From Acidimicrobiia bacterium (GTDB lineage Bacteria; Actinomycetota; Acidimicrobiia; IMCC26256; JAMXLJ01): a DNA stretch of 41,209 nucleotides. The notes under the pieces were generated by a model. The model had not been told where the DNA came from. It did no database searches and worked only from the letters and a program-made list of their open reading frames with translations. Each line of letters begins with the position of its first letter. Positions within the stretch are counted from its first letter, which is position 1. Of the stretch, positions 39,497 through 41,209 are shown one piece after another. The position numbers and the translations under genes are program-made. The DNA is taken from positions 1 through 41,209 of the forward strand of contig DASRES010000061.1 in NCBI GenBank assembly GCA_035651955.1, read 5' to 3'.

Positions 39497-40987
39497 ATGA
39501 GACTGCACGCAGATCGCAAGGTCCTGCGCGTCCTGGTGAGCGCGTTCTCCGCTGCCGTGTTGCTGACCGGTTGCGGGATCGACTGGACGGGCCGGCTCTT
39601 CGACGCGAGCCACGGCAGCACGACCACCGACAGCGGTATCACGGCGTCGAACGTCTCGACGCTCACGATGAAGTGGCGTCTCGCGGCACCTGCGTGCAAC
39701 GGCCAGTCGTCGGGGTTCGGTTGGTTCGCGACGCCGGTCACGTCCAACGGCGTGATCTACGAAGGGTCGGACTACGGGTGCCTGCACGCGATCCGCGAGT
39801 CCGACGGCACGGTGCTGTGGTCGCGGTTCATGGGCTACGAGCCGGTGCTGACCTGCACGATGCCCCTCGGGATCGTGTCGAGCGTCGTCGTGCGCAACGA
39901 GAACAACACGACAGTCCTCTACTTCCACGCTCCCGACGGCTACCTCTACAAGCTCAAGGCGAGCGACGGGTCGACCTTGTGGCGAAGCCTCGTCATGGTC
40001 CCGTCCACGACCGCGAACGACGTGTACGCGTGGTCCAGCCCGACGGTCGCGAACGGCAAGGTCATCATCGGTGTGTCGTCGAACTGCGACGTGCCGTTCG
40101 TGCAGGGCCAGGTGCGCGCCTACGACGCCGCGACCGGCAATCTGCTGTGGATCCACAAGACGATCCCCGACGGATATGTCGGCGCCGGCGACTGGTACGA
40201 CGCAGCCGTCGACTCGAACGGCGACGTGTACGTGACGACCGGCTCGACGAGCGACGCGACCGGGACCGCACATCCCAACACGCAGAACGGCTTCGAGCAG
40301 GGCAGCCTGCTGAAGCTGAACGGCAGCACCGGCGCGTTGAGTTGGAAGGCCCCCGCACCGGACCAGACGGGCGACCCCGACTACGCGTCCAGCCCGATCC
40401 TGTTCACCGACGGCACGCGCGCCCTCGTCGGCGCGACGCACAAGGACGGGTGGTTCCGCGTCTACCGCCGCGACACCGGCGTCGAGGTGTGGCAGGCGAT
40501 GGTGGGAACGCGTGACCCGACCGGCGGCGGAAGCGGGTCGGTCTCGGGCGGCGGCGTGTTCGACGGGACCCACCTGTTCGTGGTCAGCAACGCGACCACG
40601 ACGGGCGGAACGTGGACGCAGTCCGCGCCGGGTGTGTGGGCGCCGCAGGGCGGCACCGCGGCCGCGGGATCGGTCCGCGAGCTCGACCCCGCGACCGGAG
40701 CACTCGTGTCGGTCGGCGGTACGCCGTTCGAGCTCGCGCTCCCGTCCACCGTCCTGGGACCGGCGTCGTTGAACGCCAACGGGCTCCTCGTCATCGCGGG
40801 CGGCCAGCTCTACGTGAGCTCGACCAGTCACCAGAACGGTGTGTTCGTCATCGACACGACGAAGCCGCCCAGCGTGCTGCGCCACCTCGAGGACGGCACG
40901 AACGCGGGAGAGTTCGCGCAACCCGTGATCGAGAACGGGGCGATCCTCGCGGCGAGCACGTCGGCGATCGTCAAGTGGGGTCAGTAG
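39497..40987 (+). CDS. PQQ-like beta-propeller lipoprotein
   Basis: 496 residues. The lipoprotein signal ends VLLTGC (Cys26). The mature part carries repeated PQQ-like blades: LHAIRESDGTVLWSR, LYKLKASDGSTLWRS, VRAYDAATGNLLWIH, LLKLNGSTGALSWKA and FRVYRRDTGVEVWQA. Each has the G-x-x-x-W signature of the BamB/PQQ dehydrogenase propellers. GAGDWYDAAVDSNGDVYVTTGS marks the central blade. No heme-binding CXXCH is present, so a simple quinoprotein dehydrogenase of the cytochrome type is unlikely; a structural or binding role is possible. The ATG at 39497 follows a modest AGGG site. It is divergent from the SIMPL gene and convergent with the last partial gene, overlapping it by seven bases. Confidence 0.92.
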   Translation: MRLHADRKVLRVLVSAFSAAVLLTGCGIDWTGRLFDASHGSTTTDSGITASNVSTLTMKWRLAAPACNGQSSGFGWFATPVTSNGVIYEGSDYGCLHAIRESDGTVLWSRFMGYEPVLTCTMPLGIVSSVVVRNENNTTVLYFHAPDGYLYKLKASDGSTLWRSLVMVPSTTANDVYAWSSPTVANGKVIIGVSSNCDVPFVQGQVRAYDAATGNLLWIHKTIPDGYVGAGDWYDAAVDSNGDVYVTTGSTSDATGTAHPNTQNGFEQGSLLKLNGSTGALSWKAPAPDQTGDPDYASSPILFTDGTRALVGATHKDGWFRVYRRDTGVEVWQAMVGTRDPTGGGSGSVSGGGVFDGTHLFVVSNATTTGGTWTQSAPGVWAPQGGTAAAGSVRELDPATGALVSVGGTPFELALPSTVLGPASLNANGLLVIAGGQLYVSSTSHQNGVFVIDTTKPPSVLRHLEDGTNAGEFAQPVIENGAILAASTSAIVKWGQ

Positions 40988-41209
40988 CGACCACCGCAAG
41001 GTCGTAGCGAGCGCTCGGCATGCCGGCGTCTGCGCGCCTCGCACGAGACACATGATCGCCGCGGACCGGCAACCGTGCTCGCGGCGAGCAGCCACGCGGC
41101 GCTGAGTCCGAAGGCGACGCTGAACGCGAGGTAACGAGCGTCGAGGTAGCGCCAGTTGTGCAGCGAGAGTCGCTGCGTGAACGCGAAGGGCAAGAGGATG
41201 CTGTAGCCC
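40981..41209 (-). CDS. C-terminal part of a membrane protein (5' end outside window)
   Basis: An open frame enters from the right edge and runs to a stop at 40981-40983, giving about 75 residues. The segment AFSVAFGLSAAWLLAAS is a clear membrane helix, preceded by NWRYLDARYL, and the end is a soluble Arg-rich, Cys-containing tail (CVSC). I cannot name the family. The TTG at 41193 could mimic a start, but the frame is open through the window edge, so the real start is probably beyond it. It overlaps the PQQ-propeller gene end by seven bases. Confidence 0.6.
   Translation of the reverse strand, partial: GYSILLPFAFTQRLSLHNWRYLDARYLAFSVAFGLSAAWLLAASTVAGPRRSCVSCEARRRRHAERSLRPCGGRY

Noticed and set aside
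1-41209. Search for CRISPR arrays, insertion sequences, prophage genes or toxin-antitoxin pairs
   Set aside because: I found no regularly spaced repeats, transposase motifs, terminal inverted repeats, phage structural genes or small paired toxin-antitoxin genes. The base composition looks even throughout.

Overview
The window is very GC-rich and densely coded on both strands, with many GTG starts and stop/start overlaps of the GTGA and ATGA type. The gene families point to a high-GC actinobacterium: an F420-type luciferase-like oxidoreductase, DUF1206 membrane protein, BTAD-ATPase regulator, a His-variant 3Fe-4S ferredoxin, and an RNase H / zinc-ribbon neighbourhood like that of mycobacteria. 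A deep lineage such as Acidimicrobiia is my inference; no rRNA or marker gene is present to prove it. I found no tRNA, rRNA, CRISPR array, insertion sequence or prophage. No stretch longer than about 300 bases lacks a gene.

Layout. 1-1834 (+): end of an unknown gene, a DUF488 protein and biotin synthase (bioB). 1806-6277 (-): a tight five-gene operon read right to left, encoding a class A penicillin-binding protein, a coiled-coil/zinc-ribbon protein, an RNase HI-type protein, a small membrane protein and a histidine phosphatase. 6345-7316 (-): an aldo/keto reductase. 7438-13997 (+): an AddB-like/AddA-like helicase-nuclease pair for double-strand-break processing. 14008-15519: divergent membrane protein and small lipoprotein. 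15574-17647 (+): a nitronate-monooxygenase-like flavoprotein coupled to a DUF1206 membrane protein, then a ferredoxin. 17667-18701 (-): a second aldo/keto reductase. 18816-22324 (+): an HDOD protein, a secreted phospholipase C-like phosphoesterase and a zinc alcohol dehydrogenase, closed by a clear hairpin terminator. 22423-25046: a 50-residue membrane protein (-) and an ABC exporter ATPase/permease pair (+). 25057-27485: two divergent GT4 glycosyltransferases. 27551-29744: luciferase-like monooxygenase (-) divergent from an IclR regulator (+). 29797-30198 (+): an orphan HATPase protein. 30266-33971: a LacI regulator (-) divergent from a two-lipoprotein operon (serine hydrolase and DUF1254/DUF1214 protein), with two direct-repeat operator candidates between them. 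34042-38604 (+): a large BTAD-AAA-TPR regulator followed by a covalent-FAD oxidase. 38699-39347 (-): a SIMPL-domain gene broken by one frameshift. 39497-40987 (+): a PQQ-propeller lipoprotein. 40981-41209 (-): end of a membrane protein.

How it fits together. Most of the window is ordinary chromosomal housekeeping plus accessory catabolic and regulatory modules. The most notable observations are: (a) the five-gene operon, where the two halves of the mycobacterial RNase H-phosphatase fusion are separate and flank a membrane-protein gene behind a cell-wall synthase; (b) the LacI / serine hydrolase / DUF1254 lipoprotein module with its paired 20-bp operators; (c) an AddB-like subunit that keeps the iron-sulfur nuclease but shows no recognisable Walker A; (d) the single-frameshift SIMPL gene, disrupted at a perfect 14-bp palindrome. 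I do not see a single system that is unmistakably new. The first two are the best candidates.
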